In this document: piece by piece, positions 44,340 to 51,306 of the stretch | Layout: every line of letters begins with the position of its first letter | How positions within the stretch are numbered: position 1 is the first letter of the stretch | Assembly (NCBI RefSeq): GCF_036013525.1 | Contig: NZ_CP107853.1 | Location: forward strand, 8,866,001 to 8,930,000 | DNA: 64,000 nt | Direction: 5' to 3' | Source: Nonomuraea sp. NBC_00507 | GTDB lineage: Bacteria > Actinomycetota > Actinomycetes > Streptosporangiales > Streptosporangiaceae | The notes under the pieces: generated by a model | The model's input: only the letters and a program-made list of their open reading frames with translations | What the model was told of the DNA's origin: nothing | Database searches by the model: none | Made by a program: the position numbers and the translations under genes

Positions 44340-45698
44340 ATGCGTGTCCTGATCCAGCTCCGCCCCTCCCCCGATCTCGTCGCGGCCGTGGCCGATCCCG
44401 GCCAGACGGCCACGACGGCCGACGTGGCCGACGGCCTGCCCGGGGTCGAGCTCGACGCGGCCTACGTCCCGGTGGCCGTGCCGCGGCCGGTTCCCGCGGC
44501 GGGCGGCGATCCCCTCTCGCTCAACCAGCCGCTCGACTTCTCTCTGGCCGCCGAGGACGCCTCCGTGCTCGTACGCGGCACGATCTCGGACGACGAGCTG
44601 GCCTCCAGGGTCACACTGCTGCCCACGCTCAGACCCGACGTGGTGGGGATCTTCTCCGACCCGGTGATCGAGTCCTCTCCCACCTGCGGCGGCGACTCGC
44701 CGAACGGTGACTGGCACGACGTCGAGCGGCTGCTCAACGTGGCGGGGCTGCAGGCCGAAGGGCTCGACGGCTCAGGGGTGGCGCTGGCCGTGCTCGACAC
44801 CGGCGTCAACGCCGCCCACACGGCCAGACAGCTCGGCAGGGCCGTCACGCTGGACGCGCCCCGGTGCTGGAGCCCCTCCGGGGTGACGGGCAAACCGGGT
44901 GAGTTCGAGGTGGATCACGGGACGATGTGCGCGTTCGACGCGCTCATCGCCGCCCCGCAGGCCTCGCTCATCGACATCCCGCTGCTGCTGTCCACCCGGC
45001 CGGGCGGCTCGGCGCTCGACGGGCTGCTGTCGGACGCGGTGTCGGCGTTCGCGCATCTACGCACCGTGCTCGACGCCCAGCCGGCCGCGACGCGGGCGCT
45101 GGTCGTGAGCAACTCGTGGGGGTCGTTCTCGCCCGAGTGGGACTTCCCCGTCGGGCATCCGGGCAACTACTCCGACAGCGCCGCCCATCCGTTCAACCTC
45201 ATGGTGGCCGCCCTGGACCGGGCGGGGGCCGACGTGCTGTTCGCGGCGGGCAACTGCGGGCAGGAGTGCCCGGACGGCCGGTGCGCCTACCCCAACCGGC
45301 CCATCGTGGGCGCCAACTCCCACCCGAAGGCCCTGTCGATCGGCGGCATCGACGTCAACGGCGACCGGGTGGGTTACTCCTCGCAGGGGCCGGGGCGGCT
45401 GACCGCCCGTAAGCCCGACGTGTGCGGTTACACGCACTTCCTCGGGTCGGCGGCGTTCGGGAAGGGCGAGCCGGACTCGGGGACGTCCGCGGCGACACCA
45501 GTGGTCGCGGGGCTCGTGGCGGCGGTGCGTACCCGGTGGCCGGCGGCCAAGTTGTCGCCGGCGCAGCTGCGGGCGCTGCTCCGGCGCAGCGCGGAGGACC
45601 GGAGCGAGGTCGGGTTCGACTACGACTACGGGTACGGGATCGTGGATCCGGGCGGGATCATGGCCGCGCTCCAGCGACGCGCCAAGAACGCGGCCTGA
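44340..45698 (+). CDS. Subtilisin-like S8 serine peptidase without signal peptide
   Basis: A 452-residue subtilase. The catalytic triad is visible: Asp in LAVLDTGVNAAH, His in EVDHGTMCAFD, Ser in DSGTSAATPVVAG, with the oxyanion Asn in FAAGNCGQ. The first 125 residues are not a classical inhibitor propeptide and there is no signal peptide, so the enzyme appears cytosolic. A Cys-rich insert (CGQECPDGRCAYP) after the oxyanion residue is unusual. It stands alone after the spermidine-synthase-like gene. Cytosolic subtilases can process peptides or take part in conflict systems; no partner gene is adjacent. Confidence 0.88.
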   Translation: MRVLIQLRPSPDLVAAVADPGQTATTADVADGLPGVELDAAYVPVAVPRPVPAAGGDPLSLNQPLDFSLAAEDASVLVRGTISDDELASRVTLLPTLRPDVVGIFSDPVIESSPTCGGDSPNGDWHDVERLLNVAGLQAEGLDGSGVALAVLDTGVNAAHTARQLGRAVTLDAPRCWSPSGVTGKPGEFEVDHGTMCAFDALIAAPQASLIDIPLLLSTRPGGSALDGLLSDAVSAFAHLRTVLDAQPAATRALVVSNSWGSFSPEWDFPVGHPGNYSDSAAHPFNLMVAALDRAGADVLFAAGNCGQECPDGRCAYPNRPIVGANSHPKALSIGGIDVNGDRVGYSSQGPGRLTARKPDVCGYTHFLGSAAFGKGEPDSGTSAATPVVAGLVAAVRTRWPAAKLSPAQLRALLRRSAEDRSEVGFDYDYGYGIVDPGGIMAALQRRAKNAA

Positions 45699-45706
45699 GC
45701 CCCATC

Positions 45707-45753
45707 CCGCCCCGGCCGTCCTTCGGCTGGTTCCTCATCGGGAGCCGGGGCGG
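45707..45753. terminator. Long stem-loop between convergent genes
   Basis: Perfect 10-bp arms, CCGCCCCGGC (45707-45716) and GCCGGGGCGG (45744-45753), around a 27-base loop with its own small hairpin. It lies between the subtilase gene and the convergent ABC permease gene, as expected of a bidirectional terminator. Confidence 0.65.
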
Positions 45754-45762
45754 ATGATCGGG

Positions 45763-46488
45763 CTAGGCGTTCTCCCGGTTGAACACCCGGGTCCCGATCG
45801 TGAGGCTGAGCACGGCGAAGACCGCGGTCACCGCCACGCCGGCGCCCACGGTGCCGGTCAGGTAGCGTCCCTGGAACAGCTCGCGCACCGCCTCGAGCAC
45901 GTATCGGAACGGGCTGATGTGGGAGATGGCGTCGAGCCAGCCCGGCGCCATCGACATCGGCAGGAACGAGCCGGACAGCAGGATCAGCGGGATCACCGCC
46001 GTGGACATCACCGGCGCGAAGAGCTGCTCGTTCATGGTCAGCGCGATGGCGTACGACAGCGCCGCCAGGCTGACACCGAGCACGACCACCAGCACGAAGC
46101 CCGCCAGCAGCCCCATCGCCGGAGCGCGCAGGCCCAAGGCGAAGGCCACGGCCAGGAGCAGCAGCGTCTGGATGATCAGCGTGACCGCGTTGTTGAGCAC
46201 CCGCCCCAGCAGCAACGCCAAGCGGCTGGCCGGGGTGACGCGCATGCGTTCCAGGACGCCGGAGCGCTTCTCGAAGACCACGCCGATGCCGGCCAAGGCC
46301 ATGCTCATCAGCCCCAGCTGGATCATGAGGCCGGGCACCAGCGTCTCCCACGTGCCGAACGTGGTGAAGATCGGCCCAAACAGCACCAGGAACAGCAGAG
46401 GCTGGATCAGTCCGAAGACGATGCCGACCCGCTGCTGGAGCGTGACCCGCACGCCGTGGCGGAACAACACCCAGGTGTCGCGCAGCAT
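45763..46488 (-). CDS. ABC-2 permease of drug-exporter type (DrrB-like)
   Basis: A 241-residue permease with six helices and the DrrB-type block VVFEKRSGVLERMRVTPASR between helices 2 and 3; LLSGSFLPMSMAPGWLDAI precedes the last helix. Its ATG overlaps the ATPase stop (ATGA). It forms a drug or lipid exporter with the ATPase. The pair is divergent from a TetR gene and probably repressed by it. Confidence 0.92.
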   Translation of the reverse strand: MLRDTWVLFRHGVRVTLQQRVGIVFGLIQPLLFLVLFGPIFTTFGTWETLVPGLMIQLGLMSMALAGIGVVFEKRSGVLERMRVTPASRLALLLGRVLNNAVTLIIQTLLLLAVAFALGLRAPAMGLLAGFVLVVVLGVSLAALSYAIALTMNEQLFAPVMSTAVIPLILLSGSFLPMSMAPGWLDAISHISPFRYVLEAVRELFQGRYLTGTVGAGVAVTAVFAVLSLTIGTRVFNRENA

Positions 46489-47228
46489 CAGGCGCCCACC
46501 TCCTCGCGCAGCGACCGGCCGGTGATGTCGAGGAACACGTCGTCGAGCGTGCGGCCGCCGGCCTTCAGCTCGGCCGGCGTGCCCTCGGCCACGATGCGAC
46601 CGTGGTCGATGATCAGCAGCCGGTCGCAGAGGGCGTCGGCCTCGTCGAGGTAGTGGGTGGTGAGGAAGACCGTCATGCCCTTCTCCGCCCGCAGCGAGCG
46701 GATGTGGTCCCACAGGTTGGCCCGGCTCTGTGGGTCGAGCCCGGTCGTCGGCTCGTCAAGAAAGAGCAGGACGGGCTCGTGCAGCAGCGCGAACGCGATG
46801 TCGAAGCGGCGCCGCTGGCCGCCCGACAACGTGGCGGCGGGCCTGGACTCCAGGCCGGTGAGCTCCAGCCGGGCCAGGACCTCCCGCGACCTGGCGGTGG
46901 CCTCCTCCCGGCTCAGCCCGTAGAGCATGCCTTGGAGTTCGAGCTCGCCCTTCAGCGGCGTCATGGGCAGGAACCCGCTGCCCTGGGCGACGTACCCGAT
47001 GCGCTTGCGCACCTCCCGAGCGTCGGCGAGCAGGTCGTGGCCGGCCACCGTGGCGCTGCCGGACGTGGGCTTGAGCAGGGTGGTCAGCATGCGCATGGTC
47101 GTGGTCTTGCCCGCGCCGTTGGGGCCGAGGAAGCCGACGATCTCGCCGGGCTCCACCGTGATGTCCACGCCTTTGACGGCCTCCACGCCGCCATCGAAGA
47201 TCTTCGTCAGACCTGAAGTCACAATCAT
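46488..47228 (-). CDS. ABC ATPase of drug-exporter type (DrrA-like)
   Basis: A 246-residue ATPase: Walker A GPNGAGKTTT, Q-loop VAQGSGFLPMTPLKG, signature LSGGQRRRFDIAFALL, Walker B LLFLDEPTTGLDP, H-loop FLTTHYLDEADAL, and the DrrA-type C-terminal end GGRTLDDVFLDITGRSLREE. It heads the two-gene operon. The 66-bp divergent promoter region contains a 10-bp perfect inverted repeat, the likely TetR operator. Confidence 0.94.
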   Translation of the reverse strand: MIVTSGLTKIFDGGVEAVKGVDITVEPGEIVGFLGPNGAGKTTTMRMLTTLLKPTSGSATVAGHDLLADAREVRKRIGYVAQGSGFLPMTPLKGELELQGMLYGLSREEATARSREVLARLELTGLESRPAATLSGGQRRRFDIAFALLHEPVLLFLDEPTTGLDPQSRANLWDHIRSLRAEKGMTVFLTTHYLDEADALCDRLLIIDHGRIVAEGTPAELKAGGRTLDDVFLDITGRSLREEVGA

Positions 47229-47236
47229 TTCATCGC

Positions 47237-47267
47237 CTCCAAAATTTAGGTAAGCACAATTTTGGAG
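47237..47267. promoter_or_regulatory. TetR operator in the ABC/TetR divergent promoter
   Basis: Perfect inverted repeat CTCCAAAATT-n11-AATTTTGGAG (47237-47246 and 47258-47267), placed just before the ABC start and overlapping the probable -10/-35 region of the TetR gene. Strikingly AT-rich in this genome. Arm length and spacing fit a TetR dimer site. Confidence 0.75.
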
Positions 47268-47294
47268 TCACTGCAAATTAGGTAGCATGGGGGC

Positions 47295-48014
47295 ATGCAA
47301 GAGGGGCTGCGGGAGCGGAAGAAGCGCGAAACCAGGGAGCGCATCGCGGACATCGCGATGGGGCTGTTCATGGCGAGGGGGTTCGACAGCGTGACCGTGG
47401 CCGAGGTGGCGCGGGCCGCCGACGTGTCGGTCAACACGGTCTTCAACTACTTCAGCACCAAGGAGGACCTGTTCGCCGACCGGCAGCGGATGGCCGTCGA
47501 CCTGCCGCAGCAGGTGCTGCGGGAGCGCGAGCCGGGGGAAAGTGTGGTGCGGGCGTTCCGGCGCGACTATCTCGACGCGATCGACACCCGCCACTGGCGC
47601 CACGGGCTCAACCTGGGCGGCGACGTGTTCGCCAGGATCGTGGGCGCCAGCCCGGCCCTCATCGCCCGGATGCGCCAGATCCACGAGGAGCGTGAGGAGG
47701 GCCTGGCACGGCTGCTGGCCGACCAGATCGACGCCGCGCCGGACGACCTCACGCCGCGACTGGTGGCGGCGCACCTGCTCAACACGACGCGGATCCTGAG
47801 CGGGTCCGCGGTCGACAGGATGCGCGCCGGCGAGGAATGGGAGAGTATCGAGCCCGATCTCAGGGCGCAGGCGGAGAAGGCCTTCGACCTGCTGGAGTCA
47901 GGACTCGGTGACTACGGACGAGAGCCGCTAGTAGCTGCTGCTGGTGGCGAAGCCGCCGCTGATCAGCGCGATGCCGAAAGCGAAGATCAGAAACGCGAAC
48001 GTGATGATCATTAG
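47295..48014 (+). CDS. TetR/AcrR-family repressor
   Basis: A 239-residue repressor. The helix-turn-helix is at residues 14-60 (IADIAMGLFMARGFDSVTVA, then EVARAADVSVNTVFNYF). The C-terminal ligand domain is less conserved. The last 29 residues (after LESGLGDYG) are highly charged and lie antisense to the end of the DUF4190 gene; the natural protein may originally have ended near 47930, where TAG TAG occurs in another frame, so a late frameshift may have extended it. It is divergent from the ABC exporter it presumably represses. Confidence 0.92.
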   Translation: MQEGLRERKKRETRERIADIAMGLFMARGFDSVTVAEVARAADVSVNTVFNYFSTKEDLFADRQRMAVDLPQQVLREREPGESVVRAFRRDYLDAIDTRHWRHGLNLGGDVFARIVGASPALIARMRQIHEEREEGLARLLADQIDAAPDDLTPRLVAAHLLNTTRILSGSAVDRMRAGEEWESIEPDLRAQAEKAFDLLESGLGDYGREPLVAAAGGEAAADQRDAESEDQKRERDDH

Positions 48015-48248
48015 GACGCTGCTGATGATGCCGCAGATGCGCCCCGCCTGGATGTGGCCGCGGTTTTCGTAGGGATAGCCGCTCTGGTCGATCTCGCGCA
48101 GCGCCTTGGTGCCCATCGACCACGCGAACGGCCCGAGGAAGCTGCACACCACCAGGCTCAGAATGCCGAGCACCAGGATGGTGGTGCCGTTGGGATGCGT
48201 GTGCGGCTGCGGGCCGTAGTAGGAGGGCCCATAGTTCGGATACGACAT
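47928..48248 (-). CDS. DUF4190 small membrane protein
   Basis: A 106-residue protein with a Tyr/Pro-rich N-terminus (NYGPSYYGPQPHTHPNG) and two helices (TTILVLGILSLVVCSFLGPF and ICGIISSVLMIITFAFLIFA), with ALREIDQSGYPYENRGHIQ between them, the DUF4190 signature. Function unknown. Its 3' 87 bp overlap the TetR gene on the other strand. Confidence 0.88.
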   Translation of the reverse strand: MSYPNYGPSYYGPQPHTHPNGTTILVLGILSLVVCSFLGPFAWSMGTKALREIDQSGYPYENRGHIQAGRICGIISSVLMIITFAFLIFAFGIALISGGFATSSSY

Positions 48249-48368
48249 GATCGCTCGGTGCCCCCTTGTTTGCGGCAGTCAGGTGGGTTTTATACCACAG
48301 ACACCGCCTTGATCATCTTGCGTCATCATGGAACGGCACCTGACCGATCCCTCTAGGAGCCTTCCCCC

Positions 48369-49100
48369 GTGCGTGAACGCACCCAAGCCATCCTCGCCCA
48401 CCAGAGTTTCCAGCGGTTCATCGTCAGTGTCATCCTGATCAACGCGGCCACGCTGGGCCTGGAGACCTTCCCTGCCGTGGTGGAGCGCCACGGCGCCCTG
48501 CTCACCGTGATCGACCACGTCGCGCTTTACATCTTCGCCGCCGAGCTGCTGGCCAAGATCTACGTCGAGCGCCTGAGGTTCGTCCGCGACCCGTGGAACA
48601 TCTTCGACTTCGCGATCGTGGCCATCGCCTTCGCGCCCTCGTCGGGCGGTCTGTCGGTGCTGGGGGCCCTGCGCATCCTGCGCGCGCTGCGACTGCTGTC
48701 GGTGGTGCCGAGCCTGCGCCGGGTCGTGTCGGCGCTGCTGCGGGCCATGCCAGGAATGAGCTCGATCGTCGTGCTGCTTGCTTTGGTGCTGTACGTGGCC
48801 GCGGTCATGGCGACCAAGCTCTACGGGCAGACCGATCCCGAGCGTTTCGGCAGCCTGCCGACGTCGCTGTTCACGCTCTTCCAGACGATGACGGGCGACG
48901 ACTGGGGCAACATCGCCCGGGACGTGATGGTCCAGCACCCGTCGGCGTGGATCTTCTTCACCGTCTTCATCCTGCTCTGCACGTTCGTGGTGCTGAACCT
49001 GTTCATGGCGGTCGTGGTCAACGCTATGGACGAGGAGAACACCGAGGAGCTGGCCGCGATCGAGGACACCACGGCGCACACCGAGCGGATCCTGGAGTAG
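48369..49100 (+). CDS. Voltage-gated ion channel (NaChBac/Nav-like), amber-terminated
   Basis: Six-helix cation channel of 243 residues. S1 is VSVILINAATLGLET, the S4 voltage sensor ALRILRALRLLSVVPSLRRV has Arg at every third position, and the pore loop reads TLFQTMTGDDWG, with TGDDW at 175-179 in place of the TLESW of sodium channels. S6 is FILLCTFVVLNLFMAVVVNA. After HTERILE a TAG stop (49098-49100) ends the frame, but 18 more in-frame codons to the TGA at 49157 read LAELRKEVAELRREGSLG, a heptad coiled coil such as these tetrameric channels carry at their C-terminus. So the tail is either lost, restored by readthrough, or hidden by a sequence error. Confidence 0.9.
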   Translation: MRERTQAILAHQSFQRFIVSVILINAATLGLETFPAVVERHGALLTVIDHVALYIFAAELLAKIYVERLRFVRDPWNIFDFAIVAIAFAPSSGGLSVLGALRILRALRLLSVVPSLRRVVSALLRAMPGMSSIVVLLALVLYVAAVMATKLYGQTDPERFGSLPTSLFTLFQTMTGDDWGNIARDVMVQHPSAWIFFTVFILLCTFVVLNLFMAVVVNAMDEENTEELAAIEDTTAHTERILE

Positions 49101-49165
49101 CTGGCCGAGCTGCGCAAGGAGGTCGCCGAGCTGCGCCGGGAGGGGTCCCTGGGCTGAGCCGCGCA

Positions 49166-49191
49166 CACCGTGCTCGGCGCCGAGCACGGTG
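49166..49191. terminator. Perfect 26-bp palindrome between channel and S4 genes
   Basis: CACCGTGCTCGGC followed directly by its reverse complement, a 13-bp perfect stem without spacer, 8 bp after the TGA that would end the extended channel frame and 18 bp before the end of the convergent S4 gene. Most likely a bidirectional terminator. Confidence 0.75.
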
Positions 49192-49209
49192 GAGGCGGCG
49201 AAGCCACGG

Positions 49210-49830
49210 CTAACGAGAATAGAACTCCACCACGAGCTGCTCGTCGACGGGGACCACGATCTGCTCACGCTCGGGCCGGTGCGTCAAGGTGAAACGCAGG
49301 TCGGCGTGGTCGACGGAGAGGTACGCCGCAGTGCGCTCGTCGGCGTAGACACCCTCGGCGGCGGCCACGAACGGCTGCATCGTGCGGGAGCGCGCTCTGA
49401 CCGTGACGACCTGGCCGGGCTTGACCAGGTAGCTGGGGATGTCCACCTTGCGGCCGTCCACGGCGATGTGCCCGTGATTGATGTACTGCCTGGCAGCGTA
49501 GATCGACGGCGCCAGTCCGGCGCGCAGCAGGAGCGAGGCCAGGCGGCTCTCCAGGATGATCACCAGCTCGGCGCCCGACGCGCCCGGCTTGCGCACCGCG
49601 AGGTCCCAGTAGCGGCGCAGCTGCCGCTCCGACACGTCGTAGTACCAGCGCAGCTTCTGCTTCTCCATCAGCCGCAGCCCGTAGTCGCCGGTGCTGCGGC
49701 GGTTGGTCTTGCGGCCGTGCTCGCCCGGCGGGTAGGGGCGCTGCTCGAAGTAGCGGACGGCTTTCCTGGTCAGCGGCACGCCCGCGCGACGCGACAGTCG
49801 CACCTTGGGACCGGTGTAGCGCACGTTCAC
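49210..49830 (-). CDS. rpsD: 30S ribosomal protein S4 paralogue, cysteine-free
   Basis: S4 protein of 206 residues. RPYPPGEHGRKTNRRSTGDY, RQLRRYWDLA and the S4 RNA-binding domain (LESRLASLLLRAGLAPSIYA, ARQYINHGHIAVDGRKVDIP) are typical. It lacks the N-terminal Cys knuckle of the zinc-containing actinobacterial S4, so it is a C-minus paralogue. Standard S4 sits in the rpsM-rpsK-rpsD-rpoA operon; this copy stands alone and shares a near-consensus iron box with the divergent DUF2470 gene. GTG at 49830 or 49824 may be the start. It may replace the zinc form under metal stress. Confidence 0.93.
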   Translation of the reverse strand: MNVRYTGPKVRLSRRAGVPLTRKAVRYFEQRPYPPGEHGRKTNRRSTGDYGLRLMEKQKLRWYYDVSERQLRRYWDLAVRKPGASGAELVIILESRLASLLLRAGLAPSIYAARQYINHGHIAVDGRKVDIPSYLVKPGQVVTVRARSRTMQPFVAAAEGVYADERTAAYLSVDHADLRFTLTHRPEREQIVVPVDEQLVVEFYSR

Positions 49831-49854
49831 CTCAATGTGATTAGGTAGTCCTTA

Positions 49855-49874
49855 CTTAGGTAAGGCTAACCTAC
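49855..49874. promoter_or_regulatory. Iron box (DmdR/IdeR operator), shared
   Basis: TTAGGTAAGGCTAACCTAC (49856-49874) matches 17 of 19 positions of the consensus TTAGGTTAGGCTAACCTAA. It lies between the divergent S4-paralogue and DUF2470 genes, about 25 bp and 19 bp from the two start codons, overlapping likely promoters of both. Confidence 0.85.
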
Positions 49875-49892
49875 CAGAATGTTGGAGTCGTC

Positions 49893-50594
49893 ATGCTGCC
49901 CATCCCCGAGCGGGTCCGCACCCTCGCCGCGACCGCGAGCGTCGCGAAGCTCTCCGTCGACGGCGCCCCCTCCCCCGCTCGCGGCGGCGTGGATGAGCGC
50001 GGCCGCCCCGTCCTGCTGGTGCTGGCCGGCGAGGCACTGCACGGCGTGCGCGAGGACGCCGTGGCGGCGGTGAACCTCACGGCGATGCGGCAATTGGGCG
50101 ATGTCACCCACCCGCGCGGGCTGATCGAGGTACAGGGCTGGGCGGAGGCGGTACCGGAGCGTGAGGCGCGGGCCGCGGCCGTGGCGGTGGCCGCGCACAG
50201 CGCGGATGAGAGCCTGTTCGAGGCGCTGGAGCGGTTCGGTGAGCCGGACGCGCCCCGGCTGCTGCGGGTGGACGTGGGCCAGGTGGTCTACCTGACCGGG
50301 CAGGAATCGGGGCTGCTGGACGCCGATGACTACCTGGGCGCCGCGCCCGACCCGCTGGCCGAGACGGCCGAGCGGGTGCTCGCCCACGTCAACTCCGCAC
50401 ACCGGCCCCAGCTGACCGCGGGCGTCTCGCGCCAACTCGGGGAGCAGCCCGGCGAGGTGTGGCTGTGGGAGCTGGACCGGTTCGGCGCGACGGTACGGGT
50501 GGACGAGGCGCTGGTGCGCTTCCAGTGGCCGAGCCCGGCGAACACCGGCCTCTGCCTGGAAACGGCCCTGCGCGGCCTCCTTTGCAGCTGTTGA
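49893..50594 (+). CDS. DUF2470 domain protein (heme-utilisation-like)
   Basis: A 233-residue protein. The first part resembles the split-barrel flavin/heme fold of HugZ-type proteins (VLLVLAGEALHGVREDAVAA, GLIEVQGWAEAVPEREARAA). Residues about 150-225 are the DUF2470 domain (ERVLAHVNSAHRPQLTAGVS, LWELDRFGATVRV), the domain of HugZ and HutZ that takes part in heme binding. GGAG lies six bases before the ATG. The iron box directly upstream supports a role in iron or heme acquisition. Enzymatic activity is not shown by the sequence. Confidence 0.82.
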   Translation: MLPIPERVRTLAATASVAKLSVDGAPSPARGGVDERGRPVLLVLAGEALHGVREDAVAAVNLTAMRQLGDVTHPRGLIEVQGWAEAVPEREARAAAVAVAAHSADESLFEALERFGEPDAPRLLRVDVGQVVYLTGQESGLLDADDYLGAAPDPLAETAERVLAHVNSAHRPQLTAGVSRQLGEQPGEVWLWELDRFGATVRVDEALVRFQWPSPANTGLCLETALRGLLCSC

Positions 50595-50672
50595 TCACGG
50601 TTCGATGTGTATTAAGCGGACATACCTCTACATAGGTCACGGGAGCGTCCCCACGTCTCTAGCATTTGCTGC

Positions 50673-51197
50673 GTGAGTGGAAGGCATGCGATATCGAGCA
50701 CGGCCGGGTTCGCCGACCAGAGCGGCCGGCGCAGGCGGGCATTCGTGATCGCGGCGGTGCTGCTCGGCACGCTGATGCTGGCCGCGGCCGCGATTCTGAT
50801 CGGCGGCGCGTTCGGCACGACCAGGCTGGACGCGGTCGAGTGGCCGGAGCCCGGGAACGGCGCGCCCGAGAAGTCCGGGCCGGCCGCGACCGGGTCGAGC
50901 CCGACGCCGACGTTGGAGCGTGCCAGATCGATCGCGCCCACGGTCTCGGCTTCGCCGGCTCCCCGGCGCACGGCGACCCCGGCACCCACGCGGTCCCGGA
51001 CCGCGGGCGTGCGGCAGAGTCCGAGCCGGTCCGCCGCGCCGGCCACCTCCGGGGCGGCGACGCCGTCGCGATCCGCCACCGCACCGTCGCAGTCCGCCAC
51101 CGCACCGACGCCGACCGAAGCCGAGCCGACCCCGCCCGGCAAGACGCGGCAGCCTCCGGGGCGGGACCCGGACAAGACGCCCGGCGGCAAGAAGTAA
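50673..51197 (+). CDS. Single-pass membrane protein with Ser/Thr/Pro-rich extracellular tail
   Basis: A 174-residue protein of unknown function. A short cytosolic part with RRRR precedes one helix (about 23-45, AFVIAAVLLGTLMLAAAAIL). The outer 125 residues are low-complexity Ala/Pro/Ser/Thr with imperfect repeats such as SRSATAPSQSATAPTPTEAE, ending in a basic tail. It may be a wall-spanning or glycosylated stalk. GTG start. No partner is evident. Confidence 0.6.
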   Translation: MSGRHAISSTAGFADQSGRRRRAFVIAAVLLGTLMLAAAAILIGGAFGTTRLDAVEWPEPGNGAPEKSGPAATGSSPTPTLERARSIAPTVSASPAPRRTATPAPTRSRTAGVRQSPSRSAAPATSGAATPSRSATAPSQSATAPTPTEAEPTPPGKTRQPPGRDPDKTPGGKK

Positions 51198-51241
51198 CCC
51201 GGCCGGACACCGGATGGTCTGATTTCTCGGCTCCTAGCTAT

Positions 51242-51295
51242 GGAATGAAGCATTCCGTTCTGTTAGTATCGGAACAGAACAAGCCGTTCCGATAC
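51242..51295. promoter_or_regulatory. Operators upstream of the MFS exporter
   Basis: Two perfect dyads: GGAATG-AAG-CATTCC (51242-51256) and GTATCGGAAC-n10-GTTCCGATAC (51266-51275 and 51286-51295), the second 11 bp before the ATG. The GGAAC/GTTCC elements recur in both. They fit a TetR-type repressor; the only TetR-like sequence nearby is the truncated gene at 52740-52967. Confidence 0.7.
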
Positions 51296-51306
51296 AGGAG
51301 GCAGAG

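Noticed and set aside
42111..44717. An 868-codon open frame on the minus strand
   Set aside because: Antisense to the spermidine-synthase-like and subtilase genes. Composition is dominated by Gln, His, Arg and Gly, with no recognisable fold.
50900..51197. Repetitive Ser/Ala/Pro codons as a DNA tandem repeat element
   Set aside because: The repeats are imperfect and follow the low-complexity protein composition; no unit is conserved well enough to be an independent element.
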